A stretch of 39,442 bases of DNA from Opitutaceae bacterium (GCA_016715765.1 JADJZJ010000024.1:1-39442), one strand, 5' to 3'; shown: positions 1-9,255, numbered from the stretch's first letter. A program made the numbers and translations. The notes: generated from the letters alone by a model not told the origin.

Positions 1-176
1 CCTGACCGGCCGGCACGATGATTCGGGGGGCCGAGGTGAGTGTGGTTATATCCATGTGGTTGGCCAAGGCAGCCACCACCGGTTAGCAGCTTCCACGCCA
101 GCCGGACTGTCCTGTGGCGGCAGACTTTGCGATCGCGACGCCTTGCAGCAGCTTCGGTTCCTTCGCCCCCCGCCCC

Positions 177-1676
177 ATGTCCACCGCCACCCTTATCCAG
201 CTTGGAGTCTTCCTTGCCCTGAACGCGCTCGTCGCCCTCGTCACCTGGCTGCACTGCCGGCGGACGCCGCGTTCGGCGGGTGACACCAAGGAATACTTCC
301 TGGCCGGCGGCACGCTCGGCTGGGTGTTCATCGCCGGATCCCTCACGCTGACGAACATCAACACCGACACCCTCGTCGGCTGGAACGGCAACCAGATGCT
401 GCTCATCGCCTGCTGGGAGCTCGCCGGCGTGCCCGGGCTCATCCTCCTCGCGAAGGTCTTCGTGCCGCTCTACTACAAATACAACTGCACGACCGTCACG
501 GAGCTGCTCGAGCGCCGCTACCACAACAAGCACATCCGCGCCACGGTCGCGACGATCTTCCTGCTGGGCAGCGTCCTGCTTTTCCTCCCGGTCATGCTCT
601 ACACGAGTTCGCTCGTGCTGAAGACCATGTTCGGCCTCGAACTCCCGCTCCTCGTCCTGGCCGCCGGCATCGCCGCCGCGGGCGCCGCGTATGCCATTTT
701 CGGCGGACTCCGCGCCGTGGCGATCTCCGACACCTACAGCGGGATCATTGTCCTTGGCATGTCCCTCCTCGTGGCCTTCCTGTCGTTGAACGCCATCAAT
801 TGGGATTTCTCCGGCATTCCGGCGGAACGGCTCACCCTGCTCGGCGGCCCCGATTCCGTCCTGCCCTGGCCCACGCTGCTGACCGGCATGATCTTCACGC
901 AGCTCTATTACTGGAGCACCAACCAGACGATCACGCAGCGCGTCCTCGCCGCGCCCTCGATCCGCGAGGCGCAAAAAGGGGCCTACGGTGCCGCCGTCAT
1001 CCGCCTGCTCATCGTTCCGCCGATGATCGCGATCCCCGGCATCTGCGCGTACAAGCTCTACGGTCCGCTCGGTGACGCCACCTATGGCCACATCGTCGGC
1101 CAGCTCCTGCCGCACTGGCTGCTGGGCGCCTTCGCCGCCGCGATGTTCGCCGCGGTGATGACGAGTTACAATTCGACCCTCAACTCCGCCGCCGCCCTCT
1201 ACGTCTGCGACCTGCACCAGAAATACATCAATCCCAACGGCCGCATCGCCCGCCTCAGCGTCTGGCTGCAGGTGGGCTTCGCCCTGCTCTCGATCGCCCT
1301 CGTGCCGCTCTACCAGGGCGCCGACAGCATCATCCAGCTGATCCAGCAATTGCTCGGACTCTTCAGCATGCCGATCCTCGCCGCCTTCATCACCGGGTTG
1401 CTCTTCCGCAACGTCGAGGCCCGGGCCGTGATCGCGACGATTCTCTTTGGGGCCGTACTGTATGCCCTGCTCTCTTTCGCGTGGCCCGCCTGGCACACGC
1501 GGCATCCCACTTCGATCCCGGCCGCGCCGCACTTCCTGCATTTGATGTTTGTCACCCTCTGGAGCTGCGTGGCCTTCGCCCTGGCGCTGAACCGCTTCGT
1601 GTTCAAGCAACGGGCCGTGTTCGAACTCGGCACCCGCGAAGCCTGGCGCAAGGCCTACGCGGTGCTGCGGGCGTGA
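177..1676 (+). CDS. Sodium:solute symporter (SSS/SLC5 family)
   Basis: Predicted inner-membrane protein of 499 residues that would couple sodium entry to uptake of a sugar or other small solute. About 13 hydrophobic segments can be counted. The first lies near residues 5-27, and the second carries the polar stretch SLTLTNINTDTLVGW that resembles the broken first core helix of SSS proteins. Later segments include GAFAAAMFAAVMTSYNST, typical of the family. The ATG at 177 is preferred over an in-frame GTG at 114, because the upstream residues are polar and unlike an SSS N-terminus. It converges on the heparinase-like gene and ends beside a large inverted repeat. The substrate cannot be read from sequence; a saccharide or uronate is plausible from the neighbour. 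Confidence 0.88.
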   Translation: MSTATLIQLGVFLALNALVALVTWLHCRRTPRSAGDTKEYFLAGGTLGWVFIAGSLTLTNINTDTLVGWNGNQMLLIACWELAGVPGLILLAKVFVPLYYKYNCTTVTELLERRYHNKHIRATVATIFLLGSVLLFLPVMLYTSSLVLKTMFGLELPLLVLAAGIAAAGAAYAIFGGLRAVAISDTYSGIIVLGMSLLVAFLSLNAINWDFSGIPAERLTLLGGPDSVLPWPTLLTGMIFTQLYYWSTNQTITQRVLAAPSIREAQKGAYGAAVIRLLIVPPMIAIPGICAYKLYGPLGDATYGHIVGQLLPHWLLGAFAAAMFAAVMTSYNSTLNSAAALYVCDLHQKYINPNGRIARLSVWLQVGFALLSIALVPLYQGADSIIQLIQQLLGLFSMPILAAFITGLLFRNVEARAVIATILFGAVLYALLSFAWPAWHTRHPTSIPAAPHFLHLMFVTLWSCVAFALALNRFVFKQRAVFELGTREAWRKAYAVLRA

Positions 1677-1688
1677 AGCTGGCGGTGA

Positions 1689-1765
1689 TGTAGGGCGGGG
1701 TCTCCGAACCCCGCCTTCGACGACCTGACGACATTCGAGGCGGGGTTCGGAGACCCCGCCCTACA
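1689..1765. repeat. Perfect 28-bp inverted repeat, GTAGGGCGGGG family
   Basis: Arms at 1689-1716 and 1738-1765 are exact reverse complements around a 21-nt spacer. Each arm starts TGTAGGGCGGGG and is itself a small hairpin (GGCGGGG...CCCCGCC). It sits between two convergent genes and could act as a bidirectional terminator, although no T-tract follows. Related elements occur at 20871, 31366, 33511 and 37027, so this is an interspersed family rather than a one-off terminator. Confidence 0.9.
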
Positions 1766-4186
1766 TTACCGCGCATACTCGTAATCCCGCTTGACCGGGA
1801 AGGCCTCGCCCGGGCCGCCCTCGATCCGGAACTCCACGACGCCGACAAATCCCGCGTAATCGACGACGCCGGCCTCGTTGGTGCTGATCAGCGCATAGAG
1901 AAAATCACCGGCGATCTTGTCGGTGAACTGACGGTACAGGCCGTCCGAGACAATGATGAGGTCCTCGCGGCCGCCCAAACGCACCCGGTAGCCGATCGCT
2001 ACTTCATCCTTCAGGTCCACCCGCTCGACGGTGACATCCGCCGGGGCCAGACCGCCTTTCGCCGCATGCGGCCAGATGAGGGTCGCCATGCGGTCGGCCG
2101 TCCGGTCGCCCTGCAGGCGCTTGCGGAAGATGAGCCAGTCGATGTCCCGGTGGGCCCTGACGCCCTCCAGACCGCTGAGGTCCGCATCGCCGGCCTGCTT
2201 GAGCCGGGTCACGTTCGCGGCGTCCCGGAGGTCCTGCTTGATGATGAACCCGCGGTCCTGCGCCGAGGCGAAACCGTCGGCGAGCGGCTGCATGGTGCAG
2301 GGCGTGTGCAGGTTGAAATCCATTTCCTGGTTGCGCCCCCGGGTGTCCACTTCGTCGAGGAAAAGCCAGTACTGCGCCTTGCGGAAAATCACGTGCCGCC
2401 GGTGGCGGGCCTGCTGGTAGCGGACGTAGCCGTCGTGCGACGCGGCGAAGACCTCCAGCCGGGATTGCGGCGACCAGACCTTGTCGTACCCGGCCTGGTT
2501 GAGCTTCTCCGGCACGGCCTGGTTGATGGTGAGCATGTTGTGGGCCGTGGGATGCTTGTTCCAGGTGACATGCGCCGGGTCGATGTAGCCGTTCTTCGCG
2601 ACCGCCGCATCCACGGCCAGCGCCACGCCGTTGGCGTAAAGCTCGAACGACAGCTGGTCGAAATGGCTGTGATTCTGGAAATCACCGTAGTTGAGCATCA
2701 TGAAATACGACGACGGATCCCACGCATCGCGCATGACGACGTAGCGGGAGTACGGGAAATCCGCCGACTTCACCTTCGGTTCCGTCACCGGGAACGGCAG
2801 GGCCGCCAGTTGTGCGGGCGTGAATTCATGCCGCACCGCCCCGATGAAATCGCCGCGCCGGAAGAACTCGCCCATCTCCTTGAACACGGGCACCAGGTCC
2901 TTGCCCCGCCGCGCATCGTTGAACGGTGCATTCACCCCCACGGGCGTGTTGGTGAGAACGTAGAACTCGATGAACTTCTCCAGCCGGCCGAGATACTTAT
3001 GCGCCAGCTCCCGGTCGCCCTTGAAATGCTCGAGCATGAGCATGTAGCGGTAATAGACCGAGAACATGTAGGCGGCGTAGCTCGAGGTCCGCTCGATGTA
3101 GCCGCCGTCGTCGAGGATGTCCGTTTGGATTTGCCGGATAACGTTGGCGCGGCCGCGAGCCAGCCAGGTGGCCGACTCCACGAACTCCGGATACGCCACG
3201 GCCGTGTACGAGAGGGAGAAGGCCGTGTGGGTCTGCCAGTTGTGCGGATGGAACGGCACGCGGGAGAGGCACTGGTCCAGCCAGCGCGCCGAGCCCAGGA
3301 TGGTCTTCAGCAACCGCAAGTGGGTCTCCGGCGACATCTCCTTCACAAACACCCGCTGCGCGTTGATCAACCGCTCGGTGCGGTTCGCGAGGCCGAGTTC
3401 GTACCAGACGTAATCATAGCCGATCTCCCCCGGGGCCACGGGCGGCGGTGGCATGCGGTCCAGTTGCTCGTACCACTGGTTGAACAGGGAGGAAAAGGCC
3501 GCCGCCGTGGCCGGATCGCGCCGCAGCAGATAGTCGTTGGTCAGATCCCCGACGAACATGAGGTAATGAACCCCATGGGGGCCCATGGTCGCGTAGACAT
3601 GACTGAAATCGATGTTCGCACCCCAGCGCACGCCGTAGAGCGTGAAGCCCTGTTCCGGGGAATAAATCTCGCGGGCTGAATCCGTGATGGCTTTGGCCCG
3701 CGCAGAGTCGGCCCGAACATCTTCCACAAACTCGGCCGTCGTGGTGAAGTAGCGCTTGTTGGCGAAATCGTGCATCGAGAGCCGGCTGTTGTCCGCCCGG
3801 CCGGCAAAATAGTCATGGAGGATCACCGCCAGCCGCGCGTGATCGCCCGCCTGGAGCGTCGCCCGCAGGACACGCTCAAGGGCGGGGATATGCAGCGAAG
3901 CCACCAGTTCGTCGTCCGAAATATGGCTGATCTTGTCCCGAAAGTATGCGGGATCGATCCGCTCGTCATGCCACTCCGACAGGACAAGCTTCAGATCCCA
4001 GCCGGTGCGATCGGCCCGCGGCACCGCCTGCCGGCACTGCGGGCAAAACCATTGGTCGCCCAGCTGATACGCCTCGGCCTGCAGTACAATCTTGGGGCCG
4101 GAGCGATCCAATTCCTCGCTGCGGAGCATGGCAGTTGAACAAAGGAGCAACATCAGGAGGCAACTCAGGGACTTGATCGTTGGCAT
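1766..4186 (-). CDS. Secreted heparinase II/III family protein
   Basis: Predicted polysaccharide lyase-like enzyme of 806 residues. The start is taken at the ATG at 4186 because it begins a signal peptide (MPTIKSLSCLLMLLLCSTA) and has AGGA upstream; an in-frame GTG at 4204 is less likely. An alpha-helical toroid-like region runs from roughly residue 70 to 400. A beta-sandwich half follows, with the heparinase II/III signature HSHFDQLSFELYANG near residues 505-519, where the histidines are expected to contribute to catalysis or metal binding. A CPQC pair (Cys48, Cys51) just after the signal peptide is unusual. The family cleaves uronic-acid-containing polysaccharides by beta-elimination, but the substrate here is unknown. 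It converges on the SSS transporter. Confidence 0.87.
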   Translation of the reverse strand: MPTIKSLSCLLMLLLCSTAMLRSEELDRSGPKIVLQAEAYQLGDQWFCPQCRQAVPRADRTGWDLKLVLSEWHDERIDPAYFRDKISHISDDELVASLHIPALERVLRATLQAGDHARLAVILHDYFAGRADNSRLSMHDFANKRYFTTTAEFVEDVRADSARAKAITDSAREIYSPEQGFTLYGVRWGANIDFSHVYATMGPHGVHYLMFVGDLTNDYLLRRDPATAAAFSSLFNQWYEQLDRMPPPPVAPGEIGYDYVWYELGLANRTERLINAQRVFVKEMSPETHLRLLKTILGSARWLDQCLSRVPFHPHNWQTHTAFSLSYTAVAYPEFVESATWLARGRANVIRQIQTDILDDGGYIERTSSYAAYMFSVYYRYMLMLEHFKGDRELAHKYLGRLEKFIEFYVLTNTPVGVNAPFNDARRGKDLVPVFKEMGEFFRRGDFIGAVRHEFTPAQLAALPFPVTEPKVKSADFPYSRYVVMRDAWDPSSYFMMLNYGDFQNHSHFDQLSFELYANGVALAVDAAVAKNGYIDPAHVTWNKHPTAHNMLTINQAVPEKLNQAGYDKVWSPQSRLEVFAASHDGYVRYQQARHRRHVIFRKAQYWLFLDEVDTRGRNQEMDFNLHTPCTMQPLADGFASAQDRGFIIKQDLRDAANVTRLKQAGDADLSGLEGVRAHRDIDWLIFRKRLQGDRTADRMATLIWPHAAKGGLAPADVTVERVDLKDEVAIGYRVRLGGREDLIIVSDGLYRQFTDKIAGDFLYALISTNEAGVVDYAGFVGVVEFRIEGGPGEAFPVKRDYEYAR

Positions 4187-4267
4187 GGGGGAAATCCTGA
4201 TCACAAAAGTGGCCCGGTGTTCCAGCTACAAGGGAAACCCTTGGTACTCGTCGAACAACCCAAACCG

Positions 4268-4481
4268 ATTAACCACGGATTTCACGGATCACACGGATTG
4301 AGATGAACTATCCATTCTCAGTCGGATTAATGGCCACAGAAGGCTCACAATGCTCAGAATCTGGTTATTGACCGGACGTTTTTAAGTTTCTTGAGCCTAT
4401 TGCGCCTGCCCTCCACGGGTTTGGCGAAGGAGGGACCATTCCCTGAAACCGTGCCATCCGTGAAATCCGTGATTAAAAAAA
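4268..4481. repeat. CACGGAT-family nested palindromic repeat, copy A
   Basis: Fills the gap between the heparinase-like gene and the isochorismatase-like gene. The left arm has CACGGAT three times in 9-bp steps after TTAAC. The right arm has ATCCGTG units ending in GATTAAAAAAA. A second inverted pair lies inside (GGCCACAGAAGGCTCA against TTGAGCCTATTGCGCC). The right edge almost touches the stop codon of the isochorismatase-like gene at 4483. No gene is visible in it. Confidence 0.88.
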
Positions 4482-4482
4482 C

Positions 4483-5220
4483 CTACTTCACGCTTCCGCA
4501 CGCCTCGAGGAATTGCCCGCTCGTGGCGGTATAGCCTACGTGCGTTTCGATGAAGCGCACGAAGGCCCTGGTCAGCGCCATGTCCTTGTACGTGTCGTCG
4601 CATTCCATCCCGGCCGTGCAATCCCGCAGCAAAATCACGCGGTAGTTGCGGTACATGGCCTCGGCGAGCGTGGTGTGCACGCAGGCATTGGTCGCAAAGC
4701 CCACCGCGATCAGGTTCTCGATCCGGAGATTGCGCAACAGGGTGTCGGTGTGGGTGTTGAAGAATCCGCTGTAGACCAGCTTGGGCACCACATGGTCGCC
4801 CGGCTGGGGCGCCACGCACCGGCTGAACTGGAACTCCTCCGGCGACTCCTGCTGCCAGCGCTCGGCATCCGTGAGGCCGTGCGTCCGCCGCAGGACCGCG
4901 CCGAATTCGCTCCGGTCGCCCCGCACCAGGGGATTGCTGTTGTTCGCATAGACCACCGGCAGACCGATGCGCCGCGCCGCCTGGAGACAGGGGGCGATGC
5001 GGTGGCGCATGATGTCGCGCTCCAGTTCAAAGGACCCGGGAAACCACAGCGGTTCGCGCGCGGGCCGGGGCTCGCCGTCGGAGTAGCCCAGGCCGTAGAT
5101 ATCGATCGGGAAAAAGCAGGTCCGGTCGAGGGGCAGCCGCAGGGTCTCCTCGGTCCAGCCCTGCTGCCGCCCGATCGGGAGCATGTCGTAGTATCGTCCG
5201 CTCAGTTCCAGGGTGCGCAT
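4483..5220 (-). CDS. Isochorismatase family cysteine hydrolase
   Basis: Protein of 245 residues from the ATG at 5220; an in-frame GTG at 5265 lies in repeat-flanking DNA and would add unrelated residues. The candidate Asp-Lys-Cys triad is Asp40 (FFPIDIYGLG), Lys147 (VVPKLVYSGFFNT) and nucleophile Cys180 (GFATNACVHTTLAEAMYRNY). The motif YSGFFNT..D..LR...I..L and the ATNxCV segment resemble RutB, biuret hydrolase and related amidohydrolases more than true isochorismatases. The likely role is hydrolysis of a C-N bond in a small amide, in the cytoplasm. No operon partner shows the substrate. CACGGAT-family elements lie on both sides, so the gene is an isolated island between two repeats. Confidence 0.85.
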   Translation of the reverse strand: MRTLELSGRYYDMLPIGRQQGWTEETLRLPLDRTCFFPIDIYGLGYSDGEPRPAREPLWFPGSFELERDIMRHRIAPCLQAARRIGLPVVYANNSNPLVRGDRSEFGAVLRRTHGLTDAERWQQESPEEFQFSRCVAPQPGDHVVPKLVYSGFFNTHTDTLLRNLRIENLIAVGFATNACVHTTLAEAMYRNYRVILLRDCTAGMECDDTYKDMALTRAFVRFIETHVGYTATSGQFLEACGSVK

Positions 5221-5265
5221 GGGATTGGCTGCACCCTGCCAAAACGCCAAGTTCCCGCCAACCAA

Positions 5266-5497
5266 TTAACCACGGATTTCACGGATGGCACGGATGGATA
5301 CCCAAGCATTGGTCGCACAAGACATATAATGAACCAAACCATTCACAGGAGGCAGCAGAGGAAACAGAGGATTGGGCCTTTCAATCTCCGCTCCCTCTGT
5401 GGCCTCCCGTGAAAATGTCCGGGTCCTTAAGTGCCTTCTGAGCCTTATGTGGCCATTCAGGTCTGATCCGTGCCATCCGTGTAATCCGTGGTCAAAA
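5266..5497. repeat. CACGGAT-family nested palindromic repeat, copy B
   Basis: Three nested inverted pairs. Outer: TTAACCACGGATTTCACGGA against ATCCGTGTAATCCGTGGTCA. Inner: CACAGGAGGCAGCAGAGG against CCTCTGTGGCCTCCCGTG. A half-middle arm CTTCTGAGCCTTATGTGGCC is also present. It occupies most of the space between the isochorismatase-like gene and the small membrane protein, and no coding sequence is evident. Confidence 0.88.
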
Positions 5498-5579
5498 GCA
5501 CTCCCGGCACCGGCAAGACTGCGCATGGAAAGGCAAGGGCTGCGGAGGCGGTTCTGGGTGACGGGTGTACCTTATCCCC

Positions 5580-5798
5580 ATGAACTCCCCTGTTCATTTT
5601 GATCTCGGGCAATACCCCGCACGAGTTCGCTGGTTCATGGCGATCATCTGGGCGTTGATCCTGGTCAAGTGCGTCGTCATCTGGTGGGCCATGCTCCATT
5701 GGAGCGTGCCCATGCATCCGCTCTGGATCGTCGCACCCACCCTGGTCTTCGCCGCCCTGGCCACCGCCATCTGGCTGACCCATCACCGCGAAGACTGA
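5580..5798 (+). CDS. Small two-TM membrane protein, unknown function
   Basis: A 72-residue ORF beginning at ATG 5580 (an in-frame GTG at 5565 adds only five residues). Two hydrophobic helices are visible, around residues 15-35 (WFMAIIWALILVKCVVIWWA) and 45-64 (PLWIVAPTLVFAALATAIWL), with a short charged C-terminus HHRED. No family was recognised. It ends 12 bases before the poly-G tract, so the sequence beyond its stop may not be its true downstream neighbour. Confidence 0.55.
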   Translation: MNSPVHFDLGQYPARVRWFMAIIWALILVKCVVIWWAMLHWSVPMHPLWIVAPTLVFAALATAIWLTHHRED

Positions 5799-5809
5799 TC
5801 CCGGCCCTG

Positions 5810-5893
<84 letters not shown>

Positions 5894-5967
5894 CGCCCGA
5901 CTGGTACGCCCCTCTGACGCGGGAGGTTTATGATTGCGTCCGGTATCCCGATTCAAAGGCTGCCGCG

Positions 5968-6817
5968 GTGCATCCCAAGCCCCTGCATGCGCTCACCTTA
6001 CTGCTGGTCTGCTCCGCCGGACTGACGCTGTCCGCGTCCGTGCGCCGCCCAGACGGTGATCACCCTGAGCAGCGAGATCGGTCCGGCCAACAGCAACGCT
6101 GCCTCGGTCGCCAGCGTGGGGCAGATCGTCAACCGCACCGGCGTGGCTTCGAACAGCGGCGCCACCACCGTGATTGCCACCGGGAGCAGCGGCCTCGCGG
6201 CCTTTGATTTCAACACGGGTTTCAACGACGGATTTGACCGCACCATCGCCAGCTCCGCCGGGGCCGGCAATGTGTTCATCGACCGGAAGTACGACAGCTC
6301 CGGCACCGCCCCGCTCCTGCTCGACACCAACAACAACGGGAGCTTCACCGACGAAACCGCCCTCACCGGTTTCGGCATGCACAGCGACACCTTCATCACC
6401 TTTGACCTGTCGGTGCTGCGGAGTTTCTTTGATCTGGCCTCCGACACTCCCTTCCTGCTCACCGGTGCGGCCGGCGTCGCCGACCGGCTGGACTCCGGCC
6501 AGACCAGCGCGGCCATCATCGCCGACAACACCCAGTTGGCGGTCTTCGACTGGCGCAGTTCCGGACTCTACAGCCAGTACAGCACCTTCAGCCTGTCCGT
6601 CTCCGGCTCGACGCAGTACCTGACCTTTGCCGCCCTGTCCGGCCTGGATGGAACAAACTGGGCCGACCACGTGGGCTTCGCCAATGTTCAGCTCACCGTC
6701 ATGGCCATCCCCGAGCCCGCCACCTACGGCCTCTTCGGCCTGGGACTCGCGCTCGTCGGTCTCGCGACCGTCAGGCGTCAAAAAGCAGACTCGAAGAGAA
6801 ACACTGATTCCCTCTAG
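5968..6817 (+). pseudogene. PEP-CTERM sorting domain protein, frameshifted
   Basis: The C-terminus has the PEP-CTERM signal: IPEPATYGLFG, a hydrophobic helix (GLALVGLATV) and basic RRQK. This marks proteins for EpsH/exosortase processing and the cell surface. The body from 6056 is Ser/Thr/Gly-rich, beta-type, with no recognised domain. The signal peptide (HPKPLHALTLLLVCSAGLTL) lies in another frame from a GTG at 5968 and meets the body frame only if one base near 6043 is removed, giving SASVAAQ then TVITLSS and about 282 residues. The break is 150 bases from the poly-G tract, so error is as likely as decay. An ATG at 5930 is in the body frame but hits a stop at 6023. The last codons overlap the start of the next repeat. 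Confidence 0.75.
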
Positions 6818-6988
6818 TCTGCGCTGATCCATCCCCAGGCAGTTAGCCGCAAAGAGGCGCAAGAATTCTGTTCTGATTATACGCCTACCCGAGCGCCTAT
6901 AGGCGCATCGTGAGCTCCTTCCGCGTATTGATTTTGAGCCTTTTGCGGCCAAACCGGCCTGATCGGGATTAGCGCAGATCAGCGTTCC
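6797..6988. repeat. Nested repeat: GCTAATCTGCGCTGATC outer, CGCAAAG inner arms
   Basis: Outer arms are GTCTGCGCTGATCC and GATTAGCGCAGATCAGCG, followed by GTTCCC. Inner arms are GCCGCAAAGAGGCGCAAG and TTGAGCCTTTTGCGGC. At the centre is the perfect palindrome GCGCCTATAGGCGC (6893-6906), which recurs at 18337. This fills most of the gap between the PEP-CTERM gene and the M28 peptidase gene. Confidence 0.8.
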
Positions 6989-7064
6989 CTGCCCTTATCC
7001 ACAACGATTCAGTCGACGCTGGACACCTCGGGGGTGGCGAAAACGAAAAGTGCTTCCGGTAGGC

Positions 7065-7080
7065 CGCCAGCTTGCTGGCG
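7065..7080. repeat. Short GC hairpin (CGCCAGC-TT-GCTGGCG)
   Basis: Perfect 7-bp stem with a two-base loop, inside the sequence GTAGGCCGCCAGCTTGCTGG. It lies downstream of the M28 peptidase stop. A similar GTAGGCAGCCCGCTTGCGGG hairpin occurs at 33546, so it probably belongs to a dispersed family. There is no T-tract, so it is not a classical terminator. Confidence 0.55.
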
Positions 7081-7132
7081 CTTTCAGCGCGGGCGCATGC
7101 ACCCGGCTTGCCCGCCGACTGCATCTTTCCGA

Positions 7133-8434
7133 CTAAGCGTTCCACCCGCCGAAGAGATCATCCCAGCAGAAGGCGACCGCCGGACGCTCGTCCATCGGGA
7201 TCTCGGCCTTGAAAGGCAGCGTCTCGGCTGCGGCGAGGTCGGCCATCAGTTCGGCCACGGCATTCAACGACGACGCCATCACGTTCAGGTCCAGCCGACT
7301 GAGGTCGTCGTCCGGCCGGTGGTGGAAAAAACGTCCCGCCGCGCAGTTCAGCCGCATCAGGGTCAGCGCCGGCACACCCGCGGCGTTGAAGGGAAAATGG
7401 TCCGCATACGGCAGCACGCCGCGCTCGCGGCGGAAGTACGCGTCATGCCGCGCGAAATAGCCCGGGAGCAACAGATCCAGCTCGCGCGGCCCGCTCCCGG
7501 AGAGGGTGTTCCACCCGAGCAGCGAACCAAAGCTGTCGAAATTGAACATGAACCGGCCCTCGCGCAGCAGTGACTCGCGGTGCCGCCGCACGTAGGCTCC
7601 GCTGCCGACCGACAGCTGCTCCTCGGCGCCGAATGAAATGAGCCGGATCGTCCGCCGCCGCGGTCGCGGCGCCAGCACGCGCGCCAGTTCGATCAACCCC
7701 GCCGTCGCCGAGCCGTTGTCGTCCGCTCCCACGGAATCCGCCTGTGTGTCATGATGCCCGCCGAGGTAGAGCACGCCCGCCGCCGGATCCGAGCCCGGCA
7801 GGTCCGCGACGATGTTGGCCGACTCCGACGCGCGCGGACCGCCCACGACGCGGAACCGCGCCCGGGTCGCCCCGCGCTCGCGCCAGCGCCAGGCGTCGAG
7901 ATAGGCCACGTTGAGCGAGGTCACCACGCCGCAGGCCGCGGCGTAGGCGGGAAAGATCGCGTCCGCCAGCGGCGAGGCGCCCGGGTAGCGCACGTCCACC
8001 ATCAGCACACCCGCCGGTTGCGCGGCGATGAGCCGTCGGTAATGTTCGCGCGCCTCGATGTGGCAGCCCAAGTGCAGCACAATCTTCCCGCGCATCTCGG
8101 CCCCGAGGTCGGGCCGCTGATAACCCGTCGCGGCATCAAAGAACACCAGGGGCGCCTCCACCCAGGCCCCGTCCGTCCCGGGCGCGTTGGCGAAGAGCGA
8201 GCACCCCGCATCGTGCCACGCGCCGTCATGCAGGATTTGCAACTGCTGCTCGCGCACCTCGCGGCACTGCACCGGGAAGTTCTCCGCGGACACCGTCGCC
8301 CCCGCCGCCGCCAGTTCGCGCGCCACGTAGTCACCCGCCGCGGCCTCGTGGGCCGATCCCGCCAGCCGCACGCCGATGGTCTCGGTCAGGAACCGCAAAT
8401 GCCGCGTCAATGCCCCGGGATCGATTGCTCGCAT
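7133..8434 (-). CDS. M28 family metallopeptidase (aminopeptidase-like)
   Basis: Protein of 433 residues from ATG 8434; an in-frame TTG at 8449 overlaps the upstream stop and is less likely. A PA-like insert (about residues 75-185) precedes the M28 catalytic domain. Expected di-zinc ligands are His227 (GGHHDTQ), Asp238 (GADDNGSATAG), Glu272 next to catalytic Glu271 (FGAEEQ), Asp300 (FNFDSFGS) and a His near 371 (FHHRPDDD). All positions appear intact. No signal peptide is evident, so it may act in the cytoplasm on peptides or aminoacyl substrates. It lies 11 bp after the membrane-protein gene, so co-transcription with the pseudopilin operon is likely. The precise substrate is unknown. Confidence 0.87.
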   Translation of the reverse strand: MRAIDPGALTRHLRFLTETIGVRLAGSAHEAAAGDYVARELAAAGATVSAENFPVQCREVREQQLQILHDGAWHDAGCSLFANAPGTDGAWVEAPLVFFDAATGYQRPDLGAEMRGKIVLHLGCHIEAREHYRRLIAAQPAGVLMVDVRYPGASPLADAIFPAYAAACGVVTSLNVAYLDAWRWRERGATRARFRVVGGPRASESANIVADLPGSDPAAGVLYLGGHHDTQADSVGADDNGSATAGLIELARVLAPRPRRRTIRLISFGAEEQLSVGSGAYVRRHRESLLREGRFMFNFDSFGSLLGWNTLSGSGPRELDLLLPGYFARHDAYFRRERGVLPYADHFPFNAAGVPALTLMRLNCAAGRFFHHRPDDDLSRLDLNVMASSLNAVAELMADLAAAETLPFKAEIPMDERPAVAFCWDDLFGGWNA

Positions 8435-8445
8435 GAAAAACCGAC

Positions 8446-9255
8446 TCAAGGCTTGGGACCATCCGCGATCCGGACGTACGTGTCCCCGTAAAATCGCGGG
8501 CTTTGATCCGGACCGAGATTCACCAGTCCGGCCCGGCCGGCAGTCGCCAGGCAGAGCGTGCCATCGCGCCGCTTGCTCCAGACAAAAGCCTCCTTGAACC
8601 GGCGGACCTGTTGCAGCGCACCGTTGGCATCCTTCGCCATCAGGGCAAACTCGATGCCGTCATCGGCCCTGATCGTCATCACGCGACTGCCCGCATCGGG
8701 GCCGGTCGCGTAAACTCCCGGCACCTGCCGGCGCAATTCGGCCAGTTGCGCGGGATCCGTGATCGGGGTGTACTCCGGCGCCGGCGGCTTTGCCCGCATC
8801 AGCCACTGCCCCAGCGCCCAGAGATTCATGCCGAGTCCGGCGACCAGCAGAACCAGCGCGAACAATTCGTGGTATTTCCTCCGGGGCGGCGCGGCCACCG
8901 CCTCCATCACGGGAGCCTCCTCGGCCTCGGGCGTGAGGGCGGGCGCGGGTATGCCCTCCAGCAGGGCCATCAATTCGCGCAGGGCCATCTTCACTCCCGG
9001 CTGCAAAACGTCGCGGGCATTGTAGTGCAGCAACTGGCCGCGGCCGGTCCGGATGAGGTGCGCCTCGTCGCGCACCCGGATGATCACCTGCGGATCATGC
9101 CGTTGATTCTGGCTGGCATCGATCTGCGCAAAGCGCACCAGCAGCGCTTCCACTTCGGAGGCGGACATGGGGCCGCGTTCAATCTGCCCGAACGAGGAAT
9201 CGGCCGTCGTGGCATCCGGACTGAGCTGGGAGGTGGTGACTTTCATTGGGGACAT
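8446..9255 (-). CDS. One-pass membrane protein in pseudopilin operon
   Basis: A 269-residue protein I do not recognise. The start at 9255 overlaps the upstream stop as TGATG and has AGGAAGGG just upstream, which favours it over ATG 9246. The N-terminal soluble part (about 1-120) is followed by a Pro/Ala-rich linker, one hydrophobic helix (ELFALVLLVAGLGMNLWALG) and a C-terminal part of about 110 residues rich in short beta-type segments (VMTIRADDGIEFALMAK, DGTLCLATAGRAGLVNL). The layout, cytoplasmic domain plus TM plus periplasmic domain, resembles accessory assembly proteins of pilus or secretion machines. That role is inferred only from tight coupling to the pseudopilin gene. Confidence 0.7.
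   Translation of the reverse strand: MSPMKVTTSQLSPDATTADSSFGQIERGPMSASEVEALLVRFAQIDASQNQRHDPQVIIRVRDEAHLIRTGRGQLLHYNARDVLQPGVKMALRELMALLEGIPAPALTPEAEEAPVMEAVAAPPRRKYHELFALVLLVAGLGMNLWALGQWLMRAKPPAPEYTPITDPAQLAELRRQVPGVYATGPDAGSRVMTIRADDGIEFALMAKDANGALQQVRRFKEAFVWSKRRDGTLCLATAGRAGLVNLGPDQSPRFYGDTYVRIADGPKP

Noticed and set aside
2066..3679. A 537-residue plus-strand ORF inside the heparinase-like gene.
   Set aside because: It is Arg/His/Glu-rich low-complexity antisense translation of a gene with good family motifs on the minus strand.
4268..4481. The repeated CACGGAT units as a CRISPR array.
   Set aside because: Repeat units are only 7 bases with 2-base gaps and occur as inverted arms. There are no 25-40 base direct repeats with unique spacers and no cas genes.
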